Positions 1 to 12,038 of a stretch of DNA of 64,000 nt are shown here, piece by piece; within the stretch, counting starts at the first letter, position 1; every line of letters starts with the position of its first letter. The position numbers and the translations under genes were made by a program. The notes under the pieces are model-generated. The model searched no databases. It saw nothing but the letters and a program-made list of their open reading frames with translations, and was not told the origin of the DNA. The stretch is from Lepidurus packardi (lineage: Eukaryota > Arthropoda > Branchiopoda > Notostraca > Triopsidae), in the NCBI GenBank assembly GCA_023053545.1, contig JAKZAN010000004.1, positions 12,499,235 through 12,563,234 of the forward strand, in the 5' to 3' direction.

Positions 1-263
1 TATTTCGAACGATTTGGATTCACAATCCAAAATTAAGGAAGGCTTTTTATTACACTTTTAAATACAATACAAACTAATAAATACAATGCAAAATTCTAGA
101 GAATACAAGTCATGGCAATGGGCAAACCGTCAAATGTATATAAATCGAACAAAAGATGGATGCCCTCACACCCTCACCACCACCACACCCTACCCTCACA
201 CTGTACACTGGCTCAGTTCATAGTTGTATTTATAGATGTTTCAACGACTATTATATATAAGCC

Positions 264-331
264 CATGACCGCGTGGATAACACGCACGACTGGGGACCCA
301 AAGGTCCTCGGTTCGATTCCCGGTCGAGGCA
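264..331 (+). repeat. tRNA-like sequence, probable SINE head or decayed tRNA
   Basis: A clear RNA polymerase III B-box (GGTTCGATTCC, 310-320) sits in a T-arm-like context, CTCGGTTCGATTCCCGGTCGAG, at 307-328. An anticodon-arm-like GACTGGGGACCCAAAGGTC lies just upstream. The A-box is poor, the acceptor stem has no convincing 5' partner, and the anticodon stem has mismatches. I therefore prefer a tRNA-derived SINE head or tRNA pseudogene over a working tRNA. Confidence 0.45.
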
Positions 332-363
332 CTTTATTTCGTCGAAAATACGAAATATTAAAT

Positions 364-500
364 GGCTCCCTTTCCCTGTACCAAATGCCTTCCCGGCAAG
401 GTTCCTATTCCCATATTCGAAATTGTGATGCTTCGGCATTACGAGCTCGAATATCGAGGATAGGAAACCGAGCAGGGGAGTTGGGAACAGGGAAAGGGGC
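364..500. repeat. Large imperfect inverted repeat (hairpin)
   Basis: Outer arms pair GGCTCCCTTTCCCTGT (364-379) with ACAGGGAAAGGGGC (487-500). Inner arms pair ATATTCGA (413-420) with TCGAATAT (447-454). The tip is GTGATGC-TTCG-GCATTAC (425-442), a stem closed by a TTCG tetraloop. Several nested arms over 137 bp suggest a foldback element or a transcribed hairpin. It starts about 35 bp after the tRNA-like sequence and may belong to the same repeat. Confidence 0.55.
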
Positions 501-1049
501 GAGGCTCTCAATTTTTGACGATTTTTCAAGGGGACCCCCTTGATCGTGCAGGGATCCTTATGGAAAAAAGCCCAGAAAACGCTTTCCCAGCTCGAAAAGG
601 AGCCACGCCCACTTTTTGGTCCAATCCACCAATAGGATTCGTCCTTTTTGTGGAGGCCACACCCTTTTCTGTAGATTTTACGAAAAATCCTGCAAAAATT
701 TCCTAAATTTCGCCTTTAATTTAAAAAATCGTACATACCTTTTAGCGGAATTTTCAAAAAACCATGGAAATTTTTTTAAATTTTGCTTTTATTAAAAAAA
801 AAGTACAAATCGTACAACAAAAAGAGGGAGCGTGCAACGGTAAAGCGTGAGGTATTCAACGGTATTATAGCACATAATATTTAAACAATGTGTAGTAATA
901 ATGTGCTGCGTCATCCTAACTACTGAAATCCGATTCAGGTCTGAAAACCTGGATCCTGAACCTTGAACCGAGCTGCGTTTGTTTACATCAGCGGCAAGTT
1001 ACAATATTCGCTCAAATTTAATTCAGTTTTCCTGTTCCCTGTTTGCAAA

Positions 1050-1774
1050 ATGTCTGACGATGAAGAAACCAAGAAAAAACAGCCTCTGCAGTCTTACATA
1101 ACAGAATCAGGTTTACCCGTTGGTCCCCAAACAGGCTTTGAATACCCAATCAAAGTGTTATATTGCGGAAACTGTTCTATGCCAGTCGAGGTTAGTCATA
1201 CTAAAGATACATTTTAAAAATCGTATTAGCACCACAAGATCAAAACTTTGAATGTTACCTTCTGTCTAGTATTGCGAATATTACTCTGAAAACGAAAAGT
1301 GCAAGTCCTGGCTGGAAAAGAACTTGCCCCAAGAGTTCCAAAAACTGTTCAAGAAAGAAGGCACCGCTGACAACAAAGAAGAATCCGAGGAAGAAAAGAA
1401 GCGACAGAAACGTGGAGGCAAAGGTGTGCTGAAAACCAAAAAGAAGGACGGTGGGCCCAAGAAGATCTGCGTTTCCTCAGCTCCTAGAGGCAAAAACAAG
1501 CACGTCACTGTCGTTACCGGTTTAAAAAGCTATGGTTAGTCCATATTAATTTACCTAACTTTAACCACCTAATTCTGTCCTTCTTCCAGGCATAGATTTG
1601 AAGGTAGCAGCCAAGTTTTTCGGTCAAAAGTTCGCCTGTGGTTCTTCAGTAACGGGCGACGATGAACTGGTCATTCAAGGCGACATTAAGGACGATTTAA
1701 TTGACCTTTTACCGGAGAAATGGCCTGAAATTGACGAAGATTCCATAGAAGATCTCGGCGAGTTGAAACGATAA
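1050..1774 (+). CDS. DENR: Density-regulated protein (DENR), translation re-initiation factor
   Basis: Three exons, 1050-1190, 1270-1534 and 1590-1774, join to 196 codons plus stop, close to the usual length of about 198. DENR pairs with MCT-1 on the 40S ribosome and promotes post-termination recycling and re-initiation after upstream reading frames. The N-terminal half carries the zinc-binding cysteines (YCGNCSMP, then YCEYYSE). A lysine-rich linker follows (about residues 70-120). The C-terminal SUI1/eIF1-like fold includes [18 protein letters not shown] and [18 protein letters not shown]. The start is the first ATG in frame with the conserved MSDDEE-type N terminus. AATAAA near 1969 is a plausible polyadenylation signal. 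It converges on the ULK1 gene. Confidence 0.95.
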
Positions 1775-2422
1775 TCTGCTTTTTTGATTTTGTGCGGCAA
1801 GGACTAAAATTTTGGCATCTCAATACAACTTTCTGTCCCAACGAATGATGAATCCCGAAGCGATTGAAACTTTCTGTCAGGTACTAAAAAGTGTACTATA
1901 AAAACCCAAGTTTTGACTGCATCCAAAGTTGTTTCGCCCAGGGGGGGTCTGTTATAGGCGATCACAGCAATAAATTATACACTGGAACCAAAAAAAGTAC
2001 GGAAAACATGAACAGAAACTGAAAGTTCTTGGGGGGGGGGGATTATGAATGACGGACTGTCACAACACAAGTACAACATGTTCATATATAATATATATAT
2101 ATATATACTGATAGCTGGATTATAACGTACACCTTATTGTGTGGGGTTTGATACAACGAAAAACCCACATCGAAGGCGTTTAGAAAGATAACTCAAGGAG
2201 TGAAAGAAAAAGTTGAGGATTATTAAATGGAAGTTTTTTTCCTTGTTTCATTTACTTTAATGCCTTTCTTCAAAGGCGTCTCTTTAACCAAGTAGAGAAA
2301 TAAGGAGACGAAAAACAAACGGAAGAAGAGGCGACTGGCAATTGGCAGGCGAATGTCTCAATGCGAATGAAATTCTTCTTCACCAACTCAAAAAAACCTC
2401 ATCTTTACTGGGCAGCCAAATG
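1775..2422. other. Convergent intergenic region DENR/ULK1
   Basis: 3' untranslated and spacer DNA between two converging genes. It contains a G homopolymer near 2031-2041, a shorter G run near 1940, and a TA microsatellite at about 2078-2107. No coding sequence is recognised. Confidence 0.6.
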
Positions 2423-5400
2423 TCAAGTCGTGTCATACGCATAAATGTAGCCTTGCTGTTGCAAAACATAGAGTCTTTTCTCCACTGCTTCTTTGTCTAA
2501 CGAAATAACAACAATTAATTCCAATCTCACAAGCTCAATCCAGAAATTCATAAAAAAAATCATCAGAAAACCAACTCACACTTATTCAAAAGCCCTTTAT
2601 CGGTTGGATGCTGCACTTGGTGAGCCAAACTATGCAGTAAAAGCTGCGCTGTCTGGTAACGTCGAAAACAATCCCCGGGATGACCAAACAACTCATCTAA
2701 TGCAGCTGACTGACACTAAAGGAAAATCATTTTTTTTTTAGTAAATATAAAAAAAAATCACTTGAATAACACTTGAAAATGAAAATATTAAGAAATATTA
2801 ATGAAACTATTATGAAAATATTAAGAAATAATACTAATAAATCATTGGAAAAAATAAGCATACAGAAAAAGTTAGAAAATAATTACCATATCGATAGCGT
2901 GGGAGTAAAGAAGCTTATCTGCGACCATATGAGTACTACTGGGGTCTATGCCCACTGACTGGAACAATCCAGGCGAATTCAAGGCTTTGCACGTGCTCAA
3001 GCAGAGTCGAAACCGTTCGTTCAACTCTTTAATGGCTGGAAAGACGCATAAGAAGAGAGATAATTACGTCTCGAGTTCCGCCCATAGTAAAACACAGGTT
3101 AAGAAAGCCATTTTACTTTGCTTAACAGAGGCGGATGGCTGTAAACGTTGGATTTTCAACTCCTCCCAAGCCAACGACAAGGCCGAAGACAGCAATTGCA
3201 ACGCTCGGAGATGCAATGCCAATTGCTCTGCCCTTCGCTGCGCTTCAGACAAGGGCTGAGCAGTTGCCGGGGCTGGCGAAGACGGTCTGGAACAGGAATC
3301 CACCAGAGCTGCAGCCAAAGGCGACGCTCTACACTTGGCTACGTCTCCAATGCAATCTACCAAGGTTAGCACGAAATGCAACTTTGCCAACGTGTCATTA
3401 TGCTCCTTCTATACAAGTTCCAGGCAAAGAAAACGATTAATTCCCTACAATCTATTATTATTTTTTTAAAAATTATTCGTTACCTCCAACAAAGTCTCTT
3501 CTGGCAAATCCGGAACTACAAAAACTAACGGTCCTTCTCCACCTGATGAAGATCCCCATACCATGGCTGTTTCCTCCCCGCTTATTCTTCGCTGAAGACT
3601 CCCATTCGAACCTGTATATTCAAATAGGAAAACTAATTAAAAGTATCATCCAAATGCATTTAAAAGGATTAGAATCGTCTCAAAATCCACTAAAAATGAT
3701 TCAAATCTTACTAGAATAAAAAAAATTAAACTTACCAAATGAGAAAAAAGGCGCAGAGCCAAATGCAGATCTCAGAGATCTGGGTTGTGTGGGTTTCGGC
3801 GACGCCATGGCTTCATTATGGGACTGGGATCTGGTAAACGCTGGAAAATAACAAATAAATTAGCTAATTATTACAAGGATCATAAAAAAACTTATTATTT
3901 ATCTCACGTGTGAAATCAGGAAGGGTCACTGCACGCGTATGCATGGGCATGACCACTTTACAGGGCGATCTTGAGGTAGCGATGGGCGTGGCTCCGCTCA
4001 TTGGTCCAAAACTGTCTGTATCGCCCAATTCCATCAACGACGGAGCTTTCGTAGGTGACCCTTGGATAGGGGGCAAGGAGCCATTGGGCAAATGTGTTGA
4101 CGAAATCGAAGGTTTCCTTAAAGGCGACTGCAACGATGGCGAAACTGTCCAGGGATGCTGAGGGGGCGTGCCTCCCGAACTTCCAGACGTGGACCGCCTT
4201 CTACTCCCTCCTGGGGTATACATTCCTGGTGGTGTTCCAAGCGAAAACTGGACCTGATAAATGAACCAAACAAAATATTAATACAAAACGTTTTAAACAT
4301 AGAAACTCAAAAATTCAAAATCCAATAAATCAAAATATATGTAAATATATATATTTTTTGCTTTCTACAGTTGCTTTTTTCTTACAGCTGGAGGAGATAA
4401 GGAACTCAAATCCGGTCCCAATTTGGCCGCTTCGTGACTACACACGCTAATGGGTTGAGATCGAGGGACCAAGGCCTGGAGCACGGTTGGAAATCATTAA
4501 AAACTTTGGTATTTGAAAAGAAAACCGAAAAAAAGGCCGTGCACGTCACAACCTTGGCCTTGCGAGCTAATCTACATGCGCACCAACACCAGAAAAGCAA
4601 CAAACTACGTCCAAAAAAGCGAAAGCAAAAGCATTGGAATCCTTTGAAAGGTCTAAGGTGTTACCTTGGTCGGCGAGGTAGGACTGGAGGCGGAAGAGGA
4701 GGTGCTTTGGCTATCGCCAGTATTGAGTTTGGCTTCCGTTTTGGCTAAACTCTCCTGGATTTGTTTAAACGCAGACTTTTGGCTCGGGACCGGTAACGGT
4801 TGGGACTGGGTGGGCGGGGTTTCAGGTTGTGGCAGCCGTAAGCTTGACGGGCGTGGCGGACTCGGGTGACGCATCACAGGCGGCGATTTGGCCATCTGGG
4901 GTACAAGTACAAAGTCTTCCTCGGTTTCCCGAGCGACTTCCATCGGTTTGGTTTGCTGCTTCTGCAGCAGTTGCGGTGGAGGAGGACTAGCACGTGGCAC
5001 GGGTTGGGGAGGGCTAGGGGGTGGTCTTTGCAGAAAGGGGTGTGAGAAGAACGTCTCAAAGTCGACCCGCTCCTTCGCATTGCGACGCAGTAAGCCCATC
5101 AGCAAACTGTGCAAATCCTGCGACGTCCCTGCAGGAATTCTATTCACAAACAAACGCAAATGAGGTTTAATAAAGAAAAGAAAGAAAAGAAACAAAAATA
5201 AAGATAGTTTACTCAAAGCGTTTACTTGGGTTGTAAATTCTGGTTGCGTTCATAAAATTGCTTTAACGCCTGAGGCGTTTGGGCTTGGAATGGGGCCCGG
5301 CCCGTCAAACATTGAAATACTATGGTGCCCAAGGACCACAAATCTGCTTTGGCATCATATTGCAGTGACATAATCACTTCGGGAGCCTTTTAAAACAAAA

Positions 5401-8206
5401 AAGGAGAAAAATAGTAACAAAAATGCATTAGAGTCCAAGTTTTTGGAGATTAATTACCATGTACATGGGCGAGCCGCATAAAGTAGCTGCCATGACGCCG
5501 TCTTGCAGAAATCGTGCGAATCCAAAATCCGCAATTTTCAAAAGAATGTAATGAGGTTGGGGCGCGGCTTTCCCGGTGTAGCTCAATAAGATGTTCTGGG
5601 GCTTCAAGTCTCGGTGAACAATGCCTTTGGCATTTAATGCCCGCATGGCTCCGGCTGCAAAATAAATATAAAAAAATTCATATTAAATAATACATATTAA
5701 AATAATTCATAATACATATTAAAAATAATGAGTAATAAATAGTAAAATATTAATAATAAATATTAAAATAATCAATATTAAAAATATAAAATTAAAGTTA
5801 TGGTTCGTTTAATAGGTATTATTCATTATTGTTATAGCTAGTTGAAATCGGACTCTTACCTAGCTGTCGTAAAAACAGGCGGATGGTATCTTCACTAAGT
5901 GTGCCCTTGACTGATATAAAGAAAGACTCGGATTACCATATTGCCAACAAGGATAGTTAAGTACAAATTCCAAGGTTGATTAATAACAGTATTAATGACG
6001 ATACTGATATGATTGACTTACCAGACAAGTAGTCTGCCAAGTCGCCCCCGTTGCAATATTCCATAACCAGGAAAACATGATGTGACGTCTCCTGTTAGCA
6101 AAGAAAGTAAATCATATCATCAAAATTGCCGGTCAATAATGAATAAATCAATCGCTCGCATGCGCCAGCAAATAAACCGTTTTAGGGCGTTTAGAACCAA
6201 CCACTGCATACCTTGGCTCGCCTTCATCACATGTTTTGCGTTACACATCTTTACATCGTAAAAACAGACAACAAGCGAATATTTATATCTAGTCTGCCCT
6301 TGAAACCTTGAAAACTGAGCACATTTTAGTCAACACAGACCTCGAAAACGCGCCAACTAAACCCGGAACTGCGAGTACGCAAGAAAGTCTCACCTTGAGC
6401 CACGAACTGCCGAATAGGAGCCCTGAACCGCGTCAACAGTGAAAAATCTGCGCTGCGAAGAAACAAACAAAATCCCTCCCACGTGGGCAAATTCCCAGGG
6501 TTGCCTTCGTTATGATCCACAAAAATGACCTGAATCCATTTGGAAATGTCTATCTAATCTTTCCTACTACTAGAACCACATAACACAAACGTTGTTTTAA
6601 TCTCGAAACTTGATTCCAAACAAGCTTAAATAATACAATCCTAATCTCCGCATGATAGCATTAAGTCATAGAAAGCGACGACCACAGTAATACGACGAAG
6701 TACCCAATAGCCCTTGAACGTATGCCAGAATGTCGTCACACTCGATTTTTGCATATCAACCTTGATTTTCACCAGGCGTTAAAAAAAATGCCCCAAAAGC
6801 GACACGAAAACAGGCTTGGTTACTCTCAACGTTTTAACGCTTGACCTAAGCTAAAGTAGCTGGAAACCTCGGCCGCGTGTAGAGGGATTGACGCAGGTTA
6901 TTCACCTTTTCACCCCTTGCTGGAGGGATTTAGGAGAAAATAGCTTTTATTTTAACCATCAACGCTCGATTATCTTGGCCTGGGCCCAGCAACCGAATTG
7001 AGTCTCGTCTAAACCTGCGTATCTCGCTCTCTCTTTCTGTCTGCCTTTTTCTTATTCATTTTTTTAATCTTTTTTATTTTCGTTTTGTTACGCTTGTCCT
7101 CCAGTCCAACGCACAAAAAGCGTACTGACCTAGATTCACGGCCAAAGCCAAGGGAAGTGCGCATTTTAAATGATGATGCAAGGTTAGCGACCAGACAATG
7201 TAACAAAAGTTTTCAGGTCGAAACAACTTCGATTAAAGAAATGACGACATTACTTACTTTGCAATCGAGTAATGCGACAATATTTTCGTGGTGAACCTCA
7301 GTCAATTCCTGTAAAGAAAAAAAATACATTAATTTGAGATGTTGTAACCTTGAATTCATAAGGTGGTTTGGATTTCTAAGGTCAATTCGAGGTGAAATCT
7401 GAGAGGATGTGAGAGTGTCTAACGGTTTACTTAAAATTTGAGTCGGGAAGGGATAGAAGAGGACTGAAGTGGTCAGGAGGGATTGTTGAACTAGGTCAAG
7501 GTGTAGGGTCAAGGTTCACCAAACTAGGCTTTGGATGATGGAATACAAATGTTAGGGTCCGGTTGATTAGGACAGGGAGTTGACCTCAGACATCTAGGGT
7601 CGCTCGCCACATGTTTGAAGAGGCTCAATAACAAAGAACAGGTTTTATATAGGGTGTGTTATCTCTCCGTTAACAATTTTGAGCTTTCACGTGACATGCA
7701 CGTGCGACGTATAAGGTTTGCGTCTTAATTTCTCACACAAACTAGGGTTCGATGTATGTGTCTGGGTGCAGCTGAAAAGGTACGCAAAAATCAACACGAA
7801 AACACTAGGAAATCGCTGAACAAGTGTTTACCTTGAGGATCTTGATCTCCTTTCCGAGCAAATTGTGCGACTTGGAAAGATTCTTTTTGGTGATTGACTT
7901 GATGGCAACAACCAATCCCACCTAAGATAAGAAAAGGACACGAAACTAGGTTAGAAAACTGCACAATAATTACTGGGATTTTCTTTCGCTGGCGAGCAAA
8001 GGGAAAGGGAAAGTGCCAAAAGCGTAGGAGTGACGTAAACTTTTGTACAAAACATGTAATGACTAACCTTCTTTAAAGAACAATGATGTTTTTTTTTAAA
8101 AAGACATATATCTTACTTGTTTGCTCCTTCCTTTGAAGACTACAGCAAAGGCTCCATGTCCGATGAGATCTTTGGGGTTGTACTCAAAATCGCCCACAGT
8201 TTCCAT
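2423..8206 (-). CDS. ULK1: ULK1/2-type autophagy-initiating Ser/Thr kinase (Atg1)
   Basis: Sixteen exons, read right to left: 8117-8206, 7832-7921, 7258-7308, 6022-6091, 5860-5910, 5458-5654, 5226-5386, 4665-5139, 4386-4475, 3908-4253, 3736-3840, 3484-3611, 3117-3408, 2887-3035, 2580-2715, 2423-2496. They sum to 834 codons plus stop. The kinase starts and starts autophagy in complex with ATG13, FIP200/ATG17 and ATG101. The kinase domain covers about residues 5-275, with [13 protein letters not shown] glycine loop, VVAIKS lysine (about K38), HRDLKPQN loop, DFGFAR and the APEVIM segment. A Ser/Pro-rich linker (about 280-690) contains FSLGTPP, as in vertebrate ULK1. The C-terminal EAT domain (about 690-834) includes [13 protein letters not shown] and [12 protein letters not shown], the ATG13- and membrane-binding region. 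All three introns between 5911 and 7831 exceed 100 bp; the largest is 1.17 kb (6092-7257), with nothing recognisable inside. Confidence 0.95.
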
Positions 8207-9167
8207 GTCATAATTGGTTTCACGAAAGATTAGGCAAGGATGACAATCACGTTATCAATACAGTCCAAGATTAAAATGACGAAATACAGACTTCAGCGTT
8301 TCCAAACAAATGCTAGCTGAGTCAACGAGAGAGAAAATTGCAACAAAACAAAGGAATCAATACACAACACTGTGGAGCAGGATGGGGCTTGCCGGAAACT
8401 TCACTGCAAATTTTCGTTCGACAGGCAAAACAGGTCTCTATGCGAGGAAATCAAGACTTATACGTTCAGGTTAACAAAGATAATATCACTTAAAGCAGAA
8501 GGAAATCTTGAGACCACATTAACAAACACACTCACGCTCTGCAGACAAAGGACATCCCTTATCCTTTCCTCCGTCTCCTTGTTTTGCTTCAGCCAGCCGT
8601 ATCGTCTGCCATGGCCAGTGGCGCGGGCATGCGCAGGATTATCGGGTGTTGCTCCGCGGCGCGCTTCAACACAAAACAGTCCCCTTTATTTAACGTTTAT
8701 AAAGCGTTGAATTGACGCCGTCGAAATTAAAACTTGTCATTATTTCGTGTCTAAGGACTTTCACGCTTAAATAAAGGGCTACAAGGTAATTAAAACTAAT
8801 ACATTTTATTACAGCAAATGTCGTTTCAGACACTTTATTATTTTGTAAAGGAAAATTGGACTTTCTTTCTAATTAACTTTCTCGGCAGTTGTACAACAGT
8901 AATACTAATGGAACCAGTGTGTCGCATTAGACTTGAGACCATTATGGCAGTACAAATCTGTATAGTTTGAATTCTTGCAAAAATTTTGGAACACGGCCAA
9001 GAAACTTCCGAAGTATTGGACGAGTACATACAAAACTGGAGTTTTCCTGGTAAAACCACGAAGCATTCAAGCCAGTGAATAACACATGGTAAAGGCACTG
9101 CATGAAGGGCATGGGAATCCCACTCTTTAAATACATGAAATTTTTTAAATAGCTAAGTAGTGCTTGA
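8207..9167. other. ULK1 promoter region and rhomboid 3' flank
   Basis: Spacer between two leftward genes. A GC-richer patch at about 8590-8680 (GCGCGGGCATGCGC and CGCGGCGCGC) is the likely ULK1 promoter. The part from about 8760 is probably the 3' untranslated region of the rhomboid gene, with AATAAA on the + strand at 8769. Open frames on either strand here show no protein-like features. Confidence 0.5.
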
Positions 9168-10785
9168 CTATTGACTGGTTAACGCGGCCGGAGGAAAATG
9201 ATCTGTCCAGGTGGCATTGAGTACAATACACGCAATCATAAGAGCTACGTAAATTGTCAGACAGATCCACATAAGGACTGTTTCCCAGCGTTCTTTCTTA
9301 ATATTCTTGAGAACATTGAAACCAACTAATAAGCCGGCAATGGCTCCTGCTAAATGAGCAGCATAACCCACTTTGGTGTCTTTCCCCGCCACATACCGAT
9401 AGTATACGGCCACGCCCACGTCGCTTGCAATCAAGGTTACGATAACCAAGAACCTTAATATCGCGAATTCCATCTCCTTCCAGTTCTAGAAACAACAAAA
9501 CCCACAAAAAAGATCAACTTCTGAACCAGAATCTGCACTTGTAAACGTACCAGCACCAAACTCGCCAAATGAGCTGTTAAAAGAGCATAAACACCTCCAG
9601 AAGCTCCAGCTAGATACACTCTGGGGTCAGCAATTGACGTTCCTAAGCTTCCAGCCAGCACTCCCGCCAAGTACACGAGTAAAAGCCTCCACCATCCATG
9701 TACCATCTCCAAAGGAACGCCTAAAACCAGCTGAACCAACAAATTGGTGCAAATATGCATCAATCTATCAAAAGGAAGCATAATTTCTTGCTAAATTCCA
9801 CAAATTTTGTTGTTAGAGCTTACCCAGCATGGATTAGCATGTAAGACAAGTATCTCCAGGCTTCATAACGACGATAAGGGTTATAAATTAAAGTAGACTG
9901 GTAAGGCACAGGTCCTGTGGCTGACAATCCGCTGCTATCCCATAGCACAACCACGTAGTAAATGAAAACGCCCAACTAGCAAAAGAAAGGTTAGTTAGAA
10001 CAACGTCACGAGATTCAAGAAATCCATAGTTTTTACTTCAATTAGACTGAGAATGGGCATCAGCAAAGGAGGAGGGCAGCACTTGTACGTTTCATATTCC
10101 ACAAATTCTGGTCGTTGGCTGCGTGGGACTACACTGAATGCAGCAGCACGGACCATTTTCCTAAACATGGGCAATCGACTTCCATCTTGCTTAATCTAAG
10201 AAGAAAAATTCAAGTAAAATGAAACATTGGAGAACTTTTTGTTTTCCTTACCATCTCTAGGAATTCGTCGAAATTCAAATGTCCATCTTTGTCAGTATCT
10301 GATTTGTGTAATATCTCCTCCACCACACGGTCAGGGATGTGACTGGTGCCATCGTTTGAATTCCGGGATCTTCTTAGCGCATTGTTGAGATCTTGCAAAG
10401 GTACCACTCCATCTCCATCCACGTCGAATTGGTTGAACACCGCACGCCACCGCTGTAAACAAAAGCAAAATTCATTATTGACAACCGTAGCGACTGTTGC
10501 TGACCTAAGCTAAACTATAACAATGAACTTCTTTCGCGTTCCGTTGTAATCATTTTTGATGCGTCATTGAACCCGTGACCCTGATAACAGATCAATAGTG
10601 TATCACACTGGCTGCACCGTAAACCTGTCCTCTATAACGATTAGACAAAGGCCCGTAAGGAATACAAAAAAACTTACGCGAATAGCGTCAATGTCTTCCA
10701 TTTCCATTGTTATGGTAGATAATTGCGGATACAACGGCTGACGCACTGGCTCGGGAGCAGCAGCAACGTGAATGCGGTGAGCCAT
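9168..10785 (-). CDS. EF-hand rhomboid intramembrane serine protease (RHBDL2/3-like)
   Basis: Six exons, 10678-10785, 10252-10452, 10037-10195, 9824-9975, 9551-9764 and 9168-9485, give 383 codons plus stop. Residues about 37-110 carry EF-hand calcium loops ([13 protein letters not shown] and [13 protein letters not shown]). The multipass rhomboid domain follows (about 165-370). It holds the catalytic serine in GASGG, the catalytic histidine in YAAHLAGA, and the conserved HICTN/NLLVQ helix after MLIHAG. Rhomboids of this class cut membrane-anchored growth-factor precursors inside the bilayer, in Drosophila the EGF-type ligands. EF hands point to the RHBDL1/3/stet branch. The start is the ATG at 10785; extra 5' coding exons upstream cannot be excluded (see 11002-11523). 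Confidence 0.92.
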
Positions 10786-12038
10786 TGCGTTAACGGAAGA
10801 AAACTTGGAGAAAAATAACGTAACGCTTCAGTTAAACAAGCGTTCGATAACGACGTAAGAACAATCTAGTACTAACTATTAAGAACGACACCTGAGTTGA
10901 CACAACCTTGAACAAATGAGTCGTGGCTAAATATGCATCAAGCGTTGTTAAAACATTGACGAAGAAAAAAGAGGATTGCACATGGTTTTTCCCCCAGAAA
11001 GCTAGTCACTTCCTTTATTTTCTAGCTGTAATCTCCCGAGCCGACGCCCTCTGACTAAGCCGTAACTGTTTCCCGTAGTCCGGCTAAATAACCCCCCGGC
11101 TATATTTACCTGTTGATTAGATTCAGTGTTGTTAACATGGATTTGCATGGGAACTCCATAGGTGGCGTGCCCAAAGGTTGTCGAACTCAATTTGGCGCGG
11201 TTATTGGTACCCCTGCCTCTGGGTTTCCGTCTTCAGCGAGCCGTTGACATTTTCGAGTAATGCGCACCCAAAAGAAAAGAAGAAAGTCATTAACCTTTTC
11301 TCACAGGTAGTTGTCTCCTACCTGAACTTTTCCTTAAACGGAGTCTCACTCTAACTGACACCTTATCGCCACAATGAACGGCCACATTTGATCGGTTTTC
11401 AAATATGTCTAGAATGCGAGCGGGAATTCCCAAACGATTCCCCAAAGGAAACCGCTTTGAAATAGCCGAAAAAAATGAAGAATACACGCCATGAACGGGA
11501 TCACTTGAACTTACTGTTATCATGAAATTATGCTATCCAAATCGATAACACTTTTCAAAAACACTTTTCAAATACATGTAAATCTTATCGTGGGTACGGG
11601 AACCGCTAATACTATTTAGTGTGTAGTTGGCAGCTAATGAAGGTAATTACGCCTAGGTCAATGTCTGGGTCAGTTCGGTTTTGGGCTTTTTCTAAGCCAA
11701 GTCACGAGGAAAAATAGAAGGCTATAAGCGGAAGCCGGAAACCCACGTGGTGAAAAAGTGACGGATTGTAACGGTTGTAGAGGGACGTGCTAATACTGTT
11801 GTTTGCTAAGCGGAGGATGGTCGGCTAGCAGCTGCTTCTAGGTAAAAGGCGTCGTGGTCGCTTCAAGAACACAGTGAGTCCAACTAGTCATTGCTTGAGC
11901 TGACGTTCTTGGAGTCACACCTCGAATTCAGTGGGATTATTTCATTTTGGTTGCTAGTGAAGTGCCTTAAACTTAAATTTCGTGTGGCAACGTCGCTATT
12001 GACAAATCGGAAAAATTCCGTGAACATGTGCTGGATTA
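10786..12038. other. Divergent intergenic region with possible extra minus-strand exons
   Basis: Region between the divergently transcribed rhomboid and ankyrin/SOCS genes. Minus-strand open stretches at 11290-11523 and 11122-11220 look protein-like and can be spliced in frame (reported as a finding). About 11530-12038 holds the presumed promoter and 5' leader of the ankyrin/SOCS gene and shows no other recognisable element. Confidence 0.45.
11122..11523 (-). CDS. Possible two-exon small gene or 5' exons of the rhomboid gene
   Basis: The first open stretch starts at ATG 11523 (MITVSSSDPVHG...) and has a donor-like CAG|GTAGGAG near 11322. A second stretch (GTNNRAKLSSTTFGHATYG...) ends at CAACAG|GTAAAT near 11122, a good donor. 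Joining them through an acceptor ending CCCAGAG near 11221 keeps the frame. I do not recognise a family, no stop-ended 3' exon is identified, and the acceptor is weak. The product could be a separate small protein or an N-terminal extension of the rhomboid. Confidence 0.25.

Larger units (their letters stand above)
1..1049. other. Upstream intergenic region of DENR
   Basis: No protein gene is supported here. The left part holds a tRNA-like stretch and a large imperfect hairpin, described separately. From about 680 to 860 the DNA is A/T-rich with homopolymer runs. The last 100 bases before 1050 are probably the DENR promoter and 5' leader. Short open frames between 112 and 706 overlap the hairpin and have no family similarity that I can recognise. 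Confidence 0.6.

Noticed and set aside
112..706. Overlapping short open frames on both strands
   Set aside because: They lie on the tRNA-like and hairpin sequence; both strands being open reflects the inverted repeat.
2493..2958. Plus-strand open frames opposite the ULK1 3' end
   Set aside because: The minus strand carries conserved ULK1 EAT-domain exons that close in frame; the plus-strand frames are shadows.
6326..6520. 64-residue minus-strand open frame in a ULK1 intron
   Set aside because: No family similarity, no splice context, and flanking ULK1 exons join in frame without it.
8838..9136. Minus-strand open frames just downstream of the rhomboid stop
   Set aside because: They lie in the probable 3' untranslated region and overlap each other in two frames with no conserved motif.
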